A stretch of DNA of 64,000 nucleotides from Rubricella sp038526735 (GCA_038526735.1 JBCBGM010000009.1:1-64000), one strand, 5' to 3'; shown: positions 51,079 through 59,788, numbered from the stretch's first letter. Notes: generated by a model not told the origin, from the sequence alone. Numbers and translations are program-made.

Positions 51079-51783
51079 ATGTCTGACGAAGAAGACGATA
51101 TCATCCTCTCTGAGCTCGATGACGAAGAGCTCGCCCAGCAGATGATGGATGACCTCTACGATGGCCTAAAGGAGGAGATCGAAGAGGGTACACGCATCTA
51201 CCTTGAGCGCGGCTGGCAACCCTATGATATCCTGACCAAAGTTCTGGTCGCTGGGATGACAATCGTCGGAAATGACTTCCGCGATGGGATCTTGTTTGTG
51301 CCAGAGGTGCTCTTGTCCGCAAACGCGATGAAGGGCGGCATGGCGATTTTGAAGCCGCTTTTGGCTGAAACCGGCGCGCCGCGCATGGGCAAGCTGGTCA
51401 TCGGCACCGTGAAGGGTGACATCCACGACATCGGCAAAAATCTCGTGGGCATGATGATGGAAGGGGCTGGGTTCGAGGTTGTGGACCTCGGTATCAACAA
51501 CCCGGTCGAAAACTACATCGACACCGCAAAGGCCGAAGAGGCGGATATCGTCGGCATGTCAGCGCTGCTGACCACCACGATGCCTTACATGAAGGTCGTG
51601 ATTGACGCGATGATCGAGCAGGGCATTCGGGATGATTATATCGTGCTGGTCGGGGGCGCGCCGCTGAACGAGGAGTTCGGCAAAGCCATCGGGGCAGACG
51701 CCTATTGCCGTGACGCCGCCGTCGCGGTCGAAACCGCCAAAGAATACGTCAAACGCCGCCACAACATGCTCGCGGCGGGGTAA
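51079..51783 (+). CDS. bmtC: Methyltransferase cognate corrinoid protein (BmtC)
   Basis: A 234-residue B12-binding protein: a helical cap (YDGLKEEIEEGTRIYLERG) and a Rossmann-like cobalamin domain with the cobalt-binding histidine in KGDIHDIGKNLVGMMM, then VGMSALLTTTMPYMK and VLVGGAPLNEEF. It carries the methyl group between a methyl donor enzyme and BmtB. ATG 51079 has ggag 9 bases upstream. Confidence 0.92.
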   Translation: MSDEEDDIILSELDDEELAQQMMDDLYDGLKEEIEEGTRIYLERGWQPYDILTKVLVAGMTIVGNDFRDGILFVPEVLLSANAMKGGMAILKPLLAETGAPRMGKLVIGTVKGDIHDIGKNLVGMMMEGAGFEVVDLGINNPVENYIDTAKAEEADIVGMSALLTTTMPYMKVVIDAMIEQGIRDDYIVLVGGAPLNEEFGKAIGADAYCRDAAVAVETAKEYVKRRHNMLAAG

Positions 51784-51804
51784 ACGAGAGAGCAGCTGCA
51801 TTAT

Positions 51805-51826
51805 GGTGAGGTCGGCAGACCTCACC
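51805..51826 (+). terminator. Perfect hairpin between bmtC and the DUF1638 gene
   Basis: GGTGAGGTC (51805-51813) and GACCTCACC (51818-51826) form a 9-bp stem with a GGCA tetraloop, 22 bases after the bmtC stop. Only ccttaag follows, so it is a weak intrinsic terminator or a processing hairpin. Confidence 0.45.
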
Positions 51827-51873
51827 CCTTAAGACCCCGGATCACGCTCAACTGGTGCTGAAAACACTTTGAT

Positions 51874-52503
51874 ATGGATGACGCTACCCTCACGCATCAG
51901 GGTGTTCAGTCCGGCCAGGGCAGCGTTCTGCTGATTGCCTGCGGGGCGCTCTCTCGGGAGATTGTGGCGCTGCAACGGCTCAATGGCTGGGATCATCTGA
52001 CGCTGCGCTGTTTGCCGGCGATCCTGCACAACTCGCCCGAGAAAATTCCTGACGAAGTGCGCCAGGCGATCCGAGTGGGCAAGGCTGAGGGGTTTGAACA
52101 CATCCGTGTGGCCTATGCCGATTGTGGCACGGGGGGGCTGCTCGATACGGTTTGCGAGGCAGAGGGCGTGCCGCGCATCGAGGGCCCGCATTGCTACGCG
52201 TTTTTCGACGGGTTAGAGGCGTTTGCCGCGCGCGCGGATGAGGAGATCGGCGCGTTTTTCCTAACCGATTTTCTCGCCAAGCAATTTGATGCCTTTGTGA
52301 CCCAACCCCTCGGCCTCGACCGCCATCCAGAGCTGCGGGATATGTATTTTGCGCACTACGACCGGCTGGTCTATCTCGCGCAGAGCGATGACGCGGCACT
52401 GACGGAGGCCGCGCGCGCCGCCGCAGTCAAACTCGGCTTGCGGTTTGAGCGGCGGTTCACCGGGTTTGGCGCGTTGGAGCCGTTTCTCGCCCCTCAGACA
52501 TAA
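51874..52503 (+). CDS. DUF1638 family protein
   Basis: A 209-residue protein of DUF1638, a family often found next to corrinoid methyltransferase genes. Seen are VLLIACGALSREIVAL, CLPAILHNSPEKIP and AYADCGTGGLLDTVC, with conserved cysteines that could hold a metal or a cobalamin-related ligand. The neighbourhood with bmtB and bmtC suggests a part in B12-dependent methyl transfer, but its activity is unknown. The end overlaps dctD by 10 bases, tail to tail. Confidence 0.85.
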   Translation: MDDATLTHQGVQSGQGSVLLIACGALSREIVALQRLNGWDHLTLRCLPAILHNSPEKIPDEVRQAIRVGKAEGFEHIRVAYADCGTGGLLDTVCEAEGVPRIEGPHCYAFFDGLEAFAARADEEIGAFFLTDFLAKQFDAFVTQPLGLDRHPELRDMYFAHYDRLVYLAQSDDAALTEAARAAAVKLGLRFERRFTGFGALEPFLAPQT

Positions 52504-53813
52504 TCCGCGCGGCTGATGCCGTGCTTTGCCATCTTTTCGTTGAGGGTGCGGCGGGGAATGTCGAGGTCTTCGATCGCGGCGGTGATGGAGCCTTTGTGCC
52601 GACGCAGCGCCTCTTCGATCATCAGTTTCTCAAACGCATCAACCTGTTGGCGCAGCCCTGCGGGCGTTTCGCTCACAGCGGACGCGTCTTCGACCGCGTC
52701 GAGCACATCAGCGACTGACGCGCTCTCTTGCCGGTTGCGCAACACAAACCGCTCGGCGGTGTTGGTGAGCTGGCGCAGGTTGCCGGGCCACGAGTGGGTC
52801 ATAAGCGCCGCGGCATCCTCGGCAGAGACGACGGGGCGGGGGCACTCGTATTCATGGGCGAACGCGTCAGTGTGGCGGTCGAACAGGGTCAGAATATCGC
52901 CCCCACAGTCGCGCAGCGGGGGCACCTGGATTTGCAGGGCGTTGAGCACCTCTGAGAGCGCCTCAATCGGCGCATCCTCGTCACCATCCCCCTCAATCGC
53001 GATCACCCGCACAGTAAGGCCCGTGCCATCGGGCAGGGTTTTGCGGCTGATGGTTTCAAACAGGAGTGTTTGCAGGCGGACGGGCAGGGCACCGACCCCC
53101 TCAAGGCAGACCGTCCCCCCGCCCCCCGCCAAGACCGGAGGGTTGCCGAAGCGGTCGGCGCGAAAGAGCTGCACCTCCAGCCGCTCGGGCTGTTCAGCGG
53201 CGCAATTGATCTCCACAAAGGGTTGCTCAGGGCGCGGGCCGCAGGCGTGGAGCGTGCGTGCCACAAGGCTGCGCCCGGTGCCCCGCTCCCCACGGATCGT
53301 GAGGGTAGCGGGGGAGGTGGCATAGGCCTCGATATCGCGGCGCAGTGCCTCGATCGGTGGGGATGTGCCCACGATCCGGCGCATGAGCGAAGAGCCATCA
53401 GAGAGCCCCTTGCGCAACAGCCGGTTGTCGATCACCAAGCGCCGGGTTTGGGCGGCGCGCTGCGCAAGATCGGCCAAACGCTCAGGATCAAAGGGTTTTT
53501 CGACAAAGTCATAGGCCCCGGCACGCATCGCCTCCACGGCCATGGCGACGTCCCCATGGCCGGTGATCAGCACGACCGGAAGCTCCCGGTCGATCTTTTG
53601 CAGCCGGTCGAGAAATTCGAGACCGTTGATCCCGGGCATGCGCACATCGGTGATGATCAGCCCCGCAAAATCGTCATCGAGCGCGCTAAGAGCGGTTTCG
53701 GCGGTGTCGAAGGGCATCGGGGTGAAGCCGCGCAATTCCATCCACTGCGCGATGGAATCGCGCATATCCGCCTCGTCATCGACGATCATCACCGGGGTTG
53801 CGATATCACTCAT
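52494..53813 (-). CDS. dctD: DctD-like response regulator with degenerate sigma-54 activator domain
   Basis: A 439-residue regulator: receiver domain (IVDDEADMRDS, phospho-acceptor in LIITDVRMPGING, lysine in FVEKPFD), AAA+ region from about residue 145, and a Fis-type helix-turn-helix at the end (SITAAIEDLDIPRRTLNEKM). The AAA+ part is unusual: Walker A reads GERGTGRSLV with R for K, the GAFTGA loop is missing (EVQLFRADRFGNPPV in its place), and Walker B reads VCLEG. It overlaps dctB by 8 bases, its sensor partner. Confidence 0.85.
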   Translation of the reverse strand: MSDIATPVMIVDDEADMRDSIAQWMELRGFTPMPFDTAETALSALDDDFAGLIITDVRMPGINGLEFLDRLQKIDRELPVVLITGHGDVAMAVEAMRAGAYDFVEKPFDPERLADLAQRAAQTRRLVIDNRLLRKGLSDGSSLMRRIVGTSPPIEALRRDIEAYATSPATLTIRGERGTGRSLVARTLHACGPRPEQPFVEINCAAEQPERLEVQLFRADRFGNPPVLAGGGGTVCLEGVGALPVRLQTLLFETISRKTLPDGTGLTVRVIAIEGDGDEDAPIEALSEVLNALQIQVPPLRDCGGDILTLFDRHTDAFAHEYECPRPVVSAEDAAALMTHSWPGNLRQLTNTAERFVLRNRQESASVADVLDAVEDASAVSETPAGLRQQVDAFEKLMIEEALRRHKGSITAAIEDLDIPRRTLNEKMAKHGISRADYV

Positions 53814-55560
53814 CAGAGGTGCTCCGTACCTGCGGCAAAGCAAGCTCGAACACCGCCCCACCATTGCTGCCGGTGCGACCGGTCAGCCGCCCGCCCAAAT
53901 CTGCGGCGATCTGGGAGGAAATCGCAAGGCCCAGCCCTACGCCATCTCCGGCGGCCTTGGTGGTGTAGAAGGGCTCAAACACCTGATCGGGGGAGCCGTC
54001 GAAGCCGGGGCCATTGTCGCGCACTTGCAGGCGGGCCAGCGTCTCCCCTTCGGCGACCTCGATCTCGACGCGGGGGTTGGCCTCTTGGCGCAGGGCATCG
54101 AGGGCGTTGCGGACGAGGTTGATGACGATTTGCTCCAGCCGCAGCTGATCGCCCATCACTTTCACCGGGCTGTCGGGGAGGTATTTGATCACCTCCACAC
54201 CGCGCTGCCCGGTTTGGGGTGCCATGATCGCGAGTGCTTCGGTCACAACCGTGCGCAGGTCCACCTCTGCCAACTCATCCCCGCCTTTGCGGGCGAAGGA
54301 TTTGAGCTGCGCGGTGAGCGCGTTCATCCGCGTGATCAGGTCATCAATCCGCCCGAAAGAGGCGCTGGCCTCTTCAGTACGGTTGCGGCGCAGGAGGAGT
54401 TGGGCGCCTGCGATATAGGTTTTCATCGCGGCGAGCGGTTGATTGAGCTCATGGGCGATGGCCGCCGACATCTCCCCAAGTGCGGCGAGTTTGGATGATT
54501 GCTCCAGCGACCGCTCAGCCTGCGCGAGGGAGGATTCGACCCGCGCGCGCTCTTCGATCTCGCGGGTGAGGCGGGTGTTAAGGTCCCGCAACCGCTCGCT
54601 CTCGCTGCGCATGCGCACAGATTCGCGGGACGCACGGCGCGCGGTGACGAAAAAGATCATCGCAGCAAGAATGGCAAAAACCGTGACCTCCAGCGCGAGA
54701 ACAGAGTTCACACGATCCTCCACTGATCCGGTGGCGGCGAGATAGGTCATCTCCCAATCGCGAAAGCCCACGGGCCGCTGAATGGCGAGAAACGTCTCCG
54801 ACTCAAACACAATGGTACTGCTCGAATGCCCCTCCAGCCGCAGGTAAGAGGCGACCAGCCGGGCAGAGGCAGACCCGGGCGCGAAGGAGGCGACATCGTC
54901 AAGGTTGGCGCCCAACAGGTTCGCGCGGGAGGAGAGTAGGATTTGCCCCGTAGGATCACTGATCAGCACCACATCGCCCTGCGCCGACCATCCGGTCACC
55001 ACATCGGCGAGATTGACCTGAACGAGCACGCTGCCCAGCACCTCTTCGGCAAAGGCGACGCGGTGCGCAAAGGCAAAGCCGGGGCGATCTGGTAGGCGCT
55101 CAAAGACGGCGCTGTTTTGGGTGAGCGCTTGGGGGATGCTCTCCGCCAGAATATCCGCACTTTCGACAGCAGTGGCGCGGGCAATGGGGGCGCCCTCCAC
55201 ATCAAATACAGAGAGGGATTGCACGCCCGTTTGCTCTCGCAGTGCAATCAGATGCTCTGTCAATTCGGGTGTAGAGGGAATGGTGCTGAGGGCGGCAACG
55301 ATATTGGCATCCCGCGCCACCAGAGAGGCAGTGACAGAACTGCCAAACAGCGCCTCAGAGACTGAGCCTGCCTGTAAGGCTGACCGCACCACCGCACGCT
55401 CTGCGAGTTGACCCAGATAGCGGTCGGAAAGGATGATATTTGAGAGCCAAAACAAGCTGGTGAGCGCGGTCAGTGAGAGCAACATCAAGAGCGTCATCAC
55501 CTGCCGCGGGCGGCCGCGTAAAAGCCCCAAGGGGCGCTTGTTGGTGGAGAGTTGGCTCAT
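53806..55560 (-). CDS. dctB: DctB-like sensor histidine kinase
   Basis: A 584-residue membrane kinase. Two membrane segments (about residues 20-42 and 290-310) enclose a periplasmic double-Cache/PAS-type sensor, followed by a coiled coil and the kinase core: H box AAIAHELNQPLAAMKTYI, N box EQIVINLVRNALDAL, G boxes VRDNGPGF and GVGLGLAISSQI. DctB senses C4-dicarboxylates in relatives. No dctPQM or dctA transporter gene is in the window. Confidence 0.9.
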   Translation of the reverse strand: MSQLSTNKRPLGLLRGRPRQVMTLLMLLSLTALTSLFWLSNIILSDRYLGQLAERAVVRSALQAGSVSEALFGSSVTASLVARDANIVAALSTIPSTPELTEHLIALREQTGVQSLSVFDVEGAPIARATAVESADILAESIPQALTQNSAVFERLPDRPGFAFAHRVAFAEEVLGSVLVQVNLADVVTGWSAQGDVVLISDPTGQILLSSRANLLGANLDDVASFAPGSASARLVASYLRLEGHSSSTIVFESETFLAIQRPVGFRDWEMTYLAATGSVEDRVNSVLALEVTVFAILAAMIFFVTARRASRESVRMRSESERLRDLNTRLTREIEERARVESSLAQAERSLEQSSKLAALGEMSAAIAHELNQPLAAMKTYIAGAQLLLRRNRTEEASASFGRIDDLITRMNALTAQLKSFARKGGDELAEVDLRTVVTEALAIMAPQTGQRGVEVIKYLPDSPVKVMGDQLRLEQIVINLVRNALDALRQEANPRVEIEVAEGETLARLQVRDNGPGFDGSPDQVFEPFYTTKAAGDGVGLGLAISSQIAADLGGRLTGRTGSNGGAVFELALPQVRSTSDE

Positions 55561-55655
55561 GGGCGAAGGCTAAGTGTTCACGTTCTCGCAAGCAACTTTG
55601 ATTGGCCAGAGCCTGCGCGCCATACTACCTGTGGCGCGAAACAAAGGACACCGCG

Positions 55656-56624
55656 ATGCACTACCTCAAACGGCCCCGCTGGGCGCTCTCCGAAAACGCC
55701 GTCACCGATGAGCATCTGTTCCTGAACCGCCGGCAGGTGCTTGCTGGGATGGGGATCAGCCTTGGAGGGATGGCGCTTGGCGCGCGCGGGGCGTTTGCCG
55801 CAGCCGGAGAGACGGCGATTGTGCCCACGCCACCGCTGAACCCGTCATTTGCGGATGCGGGGCGGGCGGTGACCGACGAGTCCGTCACCTCGCGCTACAA
55901 CAATTTCTACGAATTCGGCTCCTCCAAGCGCATTTGGCGCGAGGCGCAGGCGCTGCAGGTTGATCCGTGGACGATCACGATTGATGGGCTCGTGGAAGAA
56001 CCCTTCCAGATCAGCTTTGAGGATCTGATGCGGGATATGCCGCTCGAAGAGCGCATCGTCCGCCTGCGCTGCGTGGAGGCGTGGTCGATGGTGATCCCGT
56101 GGACGGGGTTTGAGATGCGCCATTTGCTCGACAAAGCGCGCCCGCTGTCGTCTGCAAAATATGTGCGGATGGAGACGTTCCTCGACCCTGACGTTGCCCG
56201 AGAGCAACGCGCGAGCTGGTGGCCCTGGCCCTATGTCGAAGGGGCCACGATTGAAGAGGCTGCGAACCCGCTTTCCTTCATGGTGACAGGGGCTTACGGG
56301 AAAGAGCTACACAAACAGTTTGGCGCGCCGATCCGCCTGCACATGCCGTGGAAGTATGGCTTCAAGGCGGTGAAATCGATCACGCGCATCAGCTTTACCG
56401 ATGAGCGGCCTGTGAGCTTTTGGGAGGAATTGGCGGCGAATGAGTATGGCTTCTGGGCCAATGTGAACCCCGCCGTGGATCATCCGCGCTGGACGCAGGC
56501 GACCGAACAGCCGCTGTCTGGCGGGGATCGCATCCCGACGCAGCTGTTTAATGGCTACGCCGAAGAGGTGGCCTCGCTTTACACAGGGATGGAGGCTGAG
56601 GTCGGCGATCGCCTCTGGCGGTGA
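55656..56624 (+). CDS. msrP: Protein-methionine-sulfoxide reductase catalytic subunit MsrP
   Basis: A 322-residue periplasmic molybdoenzyme that repairs oxidised methionines. A Tat signal is present (NRRQVLAGMGISLGGMALG, then AFAAAG). The molybdopterin cysteine is in VRLRCVEAWSMVIPW. The body matches YedY/MsrP (YGKELHKQFGAPIRLHMPW). Start ATG 55656 follows aaagga. The heme subunit msrQ is not next to it, which is unusual. Confidence 0.93.
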   Translation: MHYLKRPRWALSENAVTDEHLFLNRRQVLAGMGISLGGMALGARGAFAAAGETAIVPTPPLNPSFADAGRAVTDESVTSRYNNFYEFGSSKRIWREAQALQVDPWTITIDGLVEEPFQISFEDLMRDMPLEERIVRLRCVEAWSMVIPWTGFEMRHLLDKARPLSSAKYVRMETFLDPDVAREQRASWWPWPYVEGATIEEAANPLSFMVTGAYGKELHKQFGAPIRLHMPWKYGFKAVKSITRISFTDERPVSFWEELAANEYGFWANVNPAVDHPRWTQATEQPLSGGDRIPTQLFNGYAEEVASLYTGMEAEVGDRLWR

Positions 56625-56627
56625 TGG

Positions 56628-57299
56628 TCAGGCGGTGGTGAGCTGCGCGACGAGGCTGTCGAAGAGCGGCGCACCATCCGTTCCGCCCAAGGCAGCATCG
56701 GCGGCGCGCTCGGGGTGAGGCATCATCCCGAGGATGCGGCGGTTCTCTGACAGGATACCGGCGATATCGCTCACCGACCCGTTCACCGGCTCGTTGTAGC
56801 GCAGGGCAACGCGATCTTCGCCCTCCAACCGCTTTAGCGTGTCGGGGTCAGCGATGAAGTTTCCATCATGGTGCGCGACGGGCAGGGTGATGCTCTGGCC
56901 CTGCTCATAACCGCTGGTGAAGGGCGACGCCGTGCTCGTCACCGTCAGGGGCACGTTCCGGCACACAAATTTGAGACCTGCGTTGCGCATCAGCGCGCCG
57001 GGCAGAAGCCCGCTCTCAATCAGCACCTGAAAGCCGTTGCACACGCCCAGCACGATGCCGCCGGACTGCGCGAATTTTACCACTGCGTCCATAATCGGCG
57101 CGCGGGCGGCGATGGCGCCGCAGCGCAGGTAGTCTCCGAACGAAAATCCGCCGGGAATGGCAATGACATCAAGGTCTTGGGGCAGGGTGGTCTCTTTGTG
57201 CCAGACCATCGTGGGGGCCGTGCCGCTGGCGTTCTTCAGCGCCACGGCCATGTCGCGGTCGCAGTTAGAGCCGGGAAAGACGATGACAGCCGAGCGCAT
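56628..57299 (-). CDS. purQ: Phosphoribosylformylglycinamidine synthase subunit PurQ
   Basis: A 223-residue glutaminase subunit of FGAM synthase in purine synthesis. Nucleophile cysteine in GIVLGVCNGFQVLIESGLLPG; the histidine and glutamate lie in GMMPHPERAAD. PGSNCDRDMAVAL starts the protein. The ATG shares one base with the purS stop, giving coupled translation. The large subunit purL is not in the window. Confidence 0.97.
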   Translation of the reverse strand: MRSAVIVFPGSNCDRDMAVALKNASGTAPTMVWHKETTLPQDLDVIAIPGGFSFGDYLRCGAIAARAPIMDAVVKFAQSGGIVLGVCNGFQVLIESGLLPGALMRNAGLKFVCRNVPLTVTSTASPFTSGYEQGQSITLPVAHHDGNFIADPDTLKRLEGEDRVALRYNEPVNGSVSDIAGILSENRRILGMMPHPERAADAALGGTDGAPLFDSLVAQLTTA

Positions 57300-57538
57300 C
57301 AGAGCACGGTCACCGCGTAGGTTTCGATGACGGTGTTGGCGAGGAGCTTTTCGCACATCTCGCGTGCGGTTGCCTCAGCCTTTGCCGGGTCTGTCTCTGC
57401 CAGCTCCAGTTCAATGACCTTGCCCTGGCGCACGCCCTCCACCCCGCCAAAGCCAAGGCCGCCGAGCGCGTGTTTGACGGCCTCTCCCTGAGGGTCGAGC
57501 ACGCCGGTTTTGAGAGTGATATCAACGCGGAGTTTCAT
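57299..57538 (-). CDS. purS: Phosphoribosylformylglycinamidine synthase subunit PurS
   Basis: A 79-residue bridging subunit of FGAM synthase that links PurQ and PurL. The family pattern is clear: ITLKTGVLDPQGEAVKHAL, GGVEGVRQGKVIELEL and the C-terminal MCEKLLANTVIETYAV. It lies between purC and purQ with one-base overlaps at both ends, so the three genes form an operon in the order purC-purS-purQ. Confidence 0.97.
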   Translation of the reverse strand: MKLRVDITLKTGVLDPQGEAVKHALGGLGFGGVEGVRQGKVIELELAETDPAKAEATAREMCEKLLANTVIETYAVTVL

Positions 57539-58296
57539 CAGTGCACCAGTTTTGGGCCAGTTGTGACGCTGGAGCGCGGAAGCACGTTCAGGCGGCGTGC
57601 GACTTCGGTGTAGGCGTCGGCCAAATCGCCCAGATCCCGGCGAAACACGTCTTTATCGAGTTTGCGGCCCGTTTCGATATCCCACAGACGGCAGCTGTCG
57701 GGGGAGATTTCGTCGGCGACGATGAGGCGTTGGAAGTCGCCCTCCCAAATCCGCCCAATCTCGATCTTGAAGTCGATGAGCCGAATGCCCACGCCCATCA
57801 TCACGCCCGAGATAAAATCATTTACCCGCAGCGCGAGGCTGATCATATCATCGATATCCTGCTGGCTTGCCCAGCCAAACGCGATGATGTGCTCTTCGGT
57901 CACAAGCGGGTCATTGAGGTCATCGTTCTTGAAGTAGAACTCGATGATCGGGCGCGGCAGTTGCGTGCCCTCATCGATGCCGAGCCGCTTGGCGAGAGAG
58001 CCAGCAGCAACATTGCGCACGACCACCTCAAGCGGAATAATCTCAACAGACCGAACGAGTTGCTCGCGCATGTTGATGCGCCGGATGAAGTGCGTTGGAA
58101 CACCTATAGAGTTGAGCCCGTTCATAAAGAACTCGCTCAGCCGGTTGTTGAGCGCGCCTTTGCCCTCGACTTCAGCGAATTTCTCGCCGTTGCCCGCGGT
58201 GGTGTCATCCTTGAAAAACTGGATCAGCGTGCCCGGCTCTGGCCCCTCGTAGAGCACCTTTGCCTTGCCTTCGTAAATCAGCCTGCGCCGTGCCAT
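57538..58296 (-). CDS. purC: SAICAR synthetase
   Basis: A 252-residue enzyme that joins aspartate to CAIR in purine synthesis. YEGKAKVLYEGPEPGTLIQF, FKDDTTAGNGEK, RNVAAGSLAKRLGI, DFKIEIGR and ADEISPDSCRLWD are diagnostic. ATG 58296 has aaggag upstream; in-frame sequence further upstream is non-coding. First gene of purC-purS-purQ. Confidence 0.97.
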   Translation of the reverse strand: MARRRLIYEGKAKVLYEGPEPGTLIQFFKDDTTAGNGEKFAEVEGKGALNNRLSEFFMNGLNSIGVPTHFIRRINMREQLVRSVEIIPLEVVVRNVAAGSLAKRLGIDEGTQLPRPIIEFYFKNDDLNDPLVTEEHIIAFGWASQQDIDDMISLALRVNDFISGVMMGVGIRLIDFKIEIGRIWEGDFQRLIVADEISPDSCRLWDIETGRKLDKDVFRRDLGDLADAYTEVARRLNVLPRSSVTTGPKLVH

Positions 58297-58459
58297 AGCG
58301 ATCTCCTTGCGCGCCCCGGTATGAGAGCGCCCTGCGCTTGCTTTACGCCCAAGCCGATGCGTGGGCAAGTGGTCGCGCCATGGGCACAAAGGGTTGCGAG
58401 TGTGGCGGACAGATGCGATCTGAAATTCATAGGAATTGTTGCCTCCAGGGGAGAGACAG

Positions 58460-58774
58460 ATGACGACCTTCGACGATCGTGAGCAGGCCTTTGAAAAGAA
58501 ATTCGCCCATGATGCGGAGATGCAATTCAAGGCAGAGGCGCGGCGCGACAAGCTGCTGGCGCTCTGGGCCGCCGGGTTGATGGACAAACCCGCCGAAGAG
58601 CTCGGCGCCTATGTCACAGAGGTGATCAAGGCCGACATGGAAGAGGCCGGCGACGAGGATGTTTACCGCAAACTCGCAGCCGATTTGGGTGATCGCGTCA
58701 CTGAGCAAGAGCTCCGCTCCAAGATGGCCGCCTTCCTGACCGAGGCGAAAGCCCAGATCATGACAGAAAGCTAA
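58460..58774 (+). CDS. DUF1476 protein, F1-ATPase zeta-type inhibitor
   Basis: A 104-residue helical protein of DUF1476. In Paracoccus this family is the zeta subunit that blocks ATP hydrolysis by F1Fo-ATPase. The inhibitory N-terminal pattern is present: TTFDDREQAFEKKFAHDAEM followed by QFKAEARRDKLLALWAAGL. ATG 58460 has ggggagagac upstream. A divergent second copy lies 87 bases downstream. Confidence 0.9.
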   Translation: MTTFDDREQAFEKKFAHDAEMQFKAEARRDKLLALWAAGLMDKPAEELGAYVTEVIKADMEEAGDEDVYRKLAADLGDRVTEQELRSKMAAFLTEAKAQIMTES

Positions 58775-58820
58775 GCCGTTAACTCTGATTCCAGGTTGTT
58801 GATAAGGCTTGGGTAACCTC

Positions 58821-58858
58821 TCCCTCCGATCGTGGCTCTGGGTAGCTGAACGGAGGGA
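58821..58858 (+). promoter_or_regulatory. Inverted repeat that masks the ribosome site of the next gene
   Basis: TCCCTCCG (58821-58828) is exactly complementary to CGGAGGGA (58851-58858), which contains the ribosome-binding sequence of the ATG at 58862. An RNA folding this way would hide the site until opened. Confidence 0.4.
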
Positions 58859-58861
58859 TCG

Positions 58862-59173
58862 ATGCAGCAGTTTGATACACGACGGCGCGGGTTTGAAGCG
58901 GGCTTCAAACGCTCCGAAGAAATGCGTTTTGAGCAATGGATGCGGGCGGTGAAGTCCAACGCGCTCTGGGTGGCGGAGCAGTCGGGCAAGGACGAGGCCG
59001 CGCGCGATGCCTATGTGCAAAACGCCATCGCGCTCGCCTGCACATCTGGTGACAGCACTGTGGTCGCAGCGCGGTTTCAGGCAGATGCAGGGCCGTTTGT
59101 GGCAGCGCTTGAGCTCGACGAGGCGATTGCGGATTTCCTCTTTATAGCGCGCATGTGCGGGGTCGGCGGTTAA
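58862..59173 (+). CDS. Divergent DUF1476-like paralog
   Basis: A 103-residue helical protein. The N terminus FDTRRRGFEAGFKRSEEMRF follows the pattern of the DUF1476 protein just upstream (FDDREQAFEKKFAHDAEMQF): F-D-x-R-x3-F-E-x2-F-x4-E-M-x-F. A further AYVxxxI segment and a similar length suggest common origin. Strong ribosome site cggaggg. It overlaps the GPx gene tail to tail by 4 bases. Whether it acts on F1Fo-ATPase is unknown. Confidence 0.7.
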   Translation: MQQFDTRRRGFEAGFKRSEEMRFEQWMRAVKSNALWVAEQSGKDEAARDAYVQNAIALACTSGDSTVVAARFQADAGPFVAALELDEAIADFLFIARMCGVGG

Positions 59174-59733
59174 CCGCTGGGTAGATGGGCCTCGATGGTG
59201 CCACGCAGGCGCGGGTTGTCTGGGCTGACTTGAGAGGGCCAGTCGCGCACAAGACTTCCATCCGCGGCGATCAGGAACTTGTGGAAATTCCACCGCGGGC
59301 GCGCGCCCTCATCTGCGAGCCACTGAAAGAGGTCGTGCGCATTCCTCCCAGTGACGGGCAGGATGTCGGTCATCGGGAAGGTCAGGCCAAACTGCACGTC
59401 GCAAAACTCCGCGACGTCCTCTGAGCTGCTCAGCTCTTGGCGAAAGCTGTTGGAGGGCACGGCGAGCACCGCAAAGCCCTGATCTTCATAGGTTTCATGG
59501 AGGTTTTGCAGGGCGCTATACTGCGGCGTGAACCCACAGAGCGAGGCAGTGTTTACGACCAAAACCGCTTTGCCCTCGAATTGCTCCAACGCCAGCAAAC
59601 CGCCCTCCAGCGCAGGGGCGGTGAAGCTGTGAAAGTTGGTCTGTTCGCCTTCGGCGTTGGCGCTCAAGGCTGACACAAGCCCGAAAACCAAGCCTGCCAT
59701 ACCAAACAAGGCTGCGTGCTTGACGCGGGTCAA
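59170..59733 (-). CDS. Glutathione peroxidase family protein, exported
   Basis: A 187-residue GPx with a Sec leader (residues 1-28, ending SANAEG), so probably periplasmic. The peroxidatic cysteine is in VNTASLCGFTPQYSAL; the later PSNSFRQELSS has N-S-F where many family members have NQFxxQE, and WNFHKFLI contains the tryptophan and asparagine of the tetrad. It likely reduces hydroperoxides, with thioredoxin or another thiol as donor. Confidence 0.9.
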   Translation of the reverse strand: MTRVKHAALFGMAGLVFGLVSALSANAEGEQTNFHSFTAPALEGGLLALEQFEGKAVLVVNTASLCGFTPQYSALQNLHETYEDQGFAVLAVPSNSFRQELSSSEDVAEFCDVQFGLTFPMTDILPVTGRNAHDLFQWLADEGARPRWNFHKFLIAADGSLVRDWPSQVSPDNPRLRGTIEAHLPSG

Positions 59734-59788
59734 TGCAGGGATTCCTGAAAACTGTGAAATGGGCGAAGGCTAACGATAGGAGGCATGA

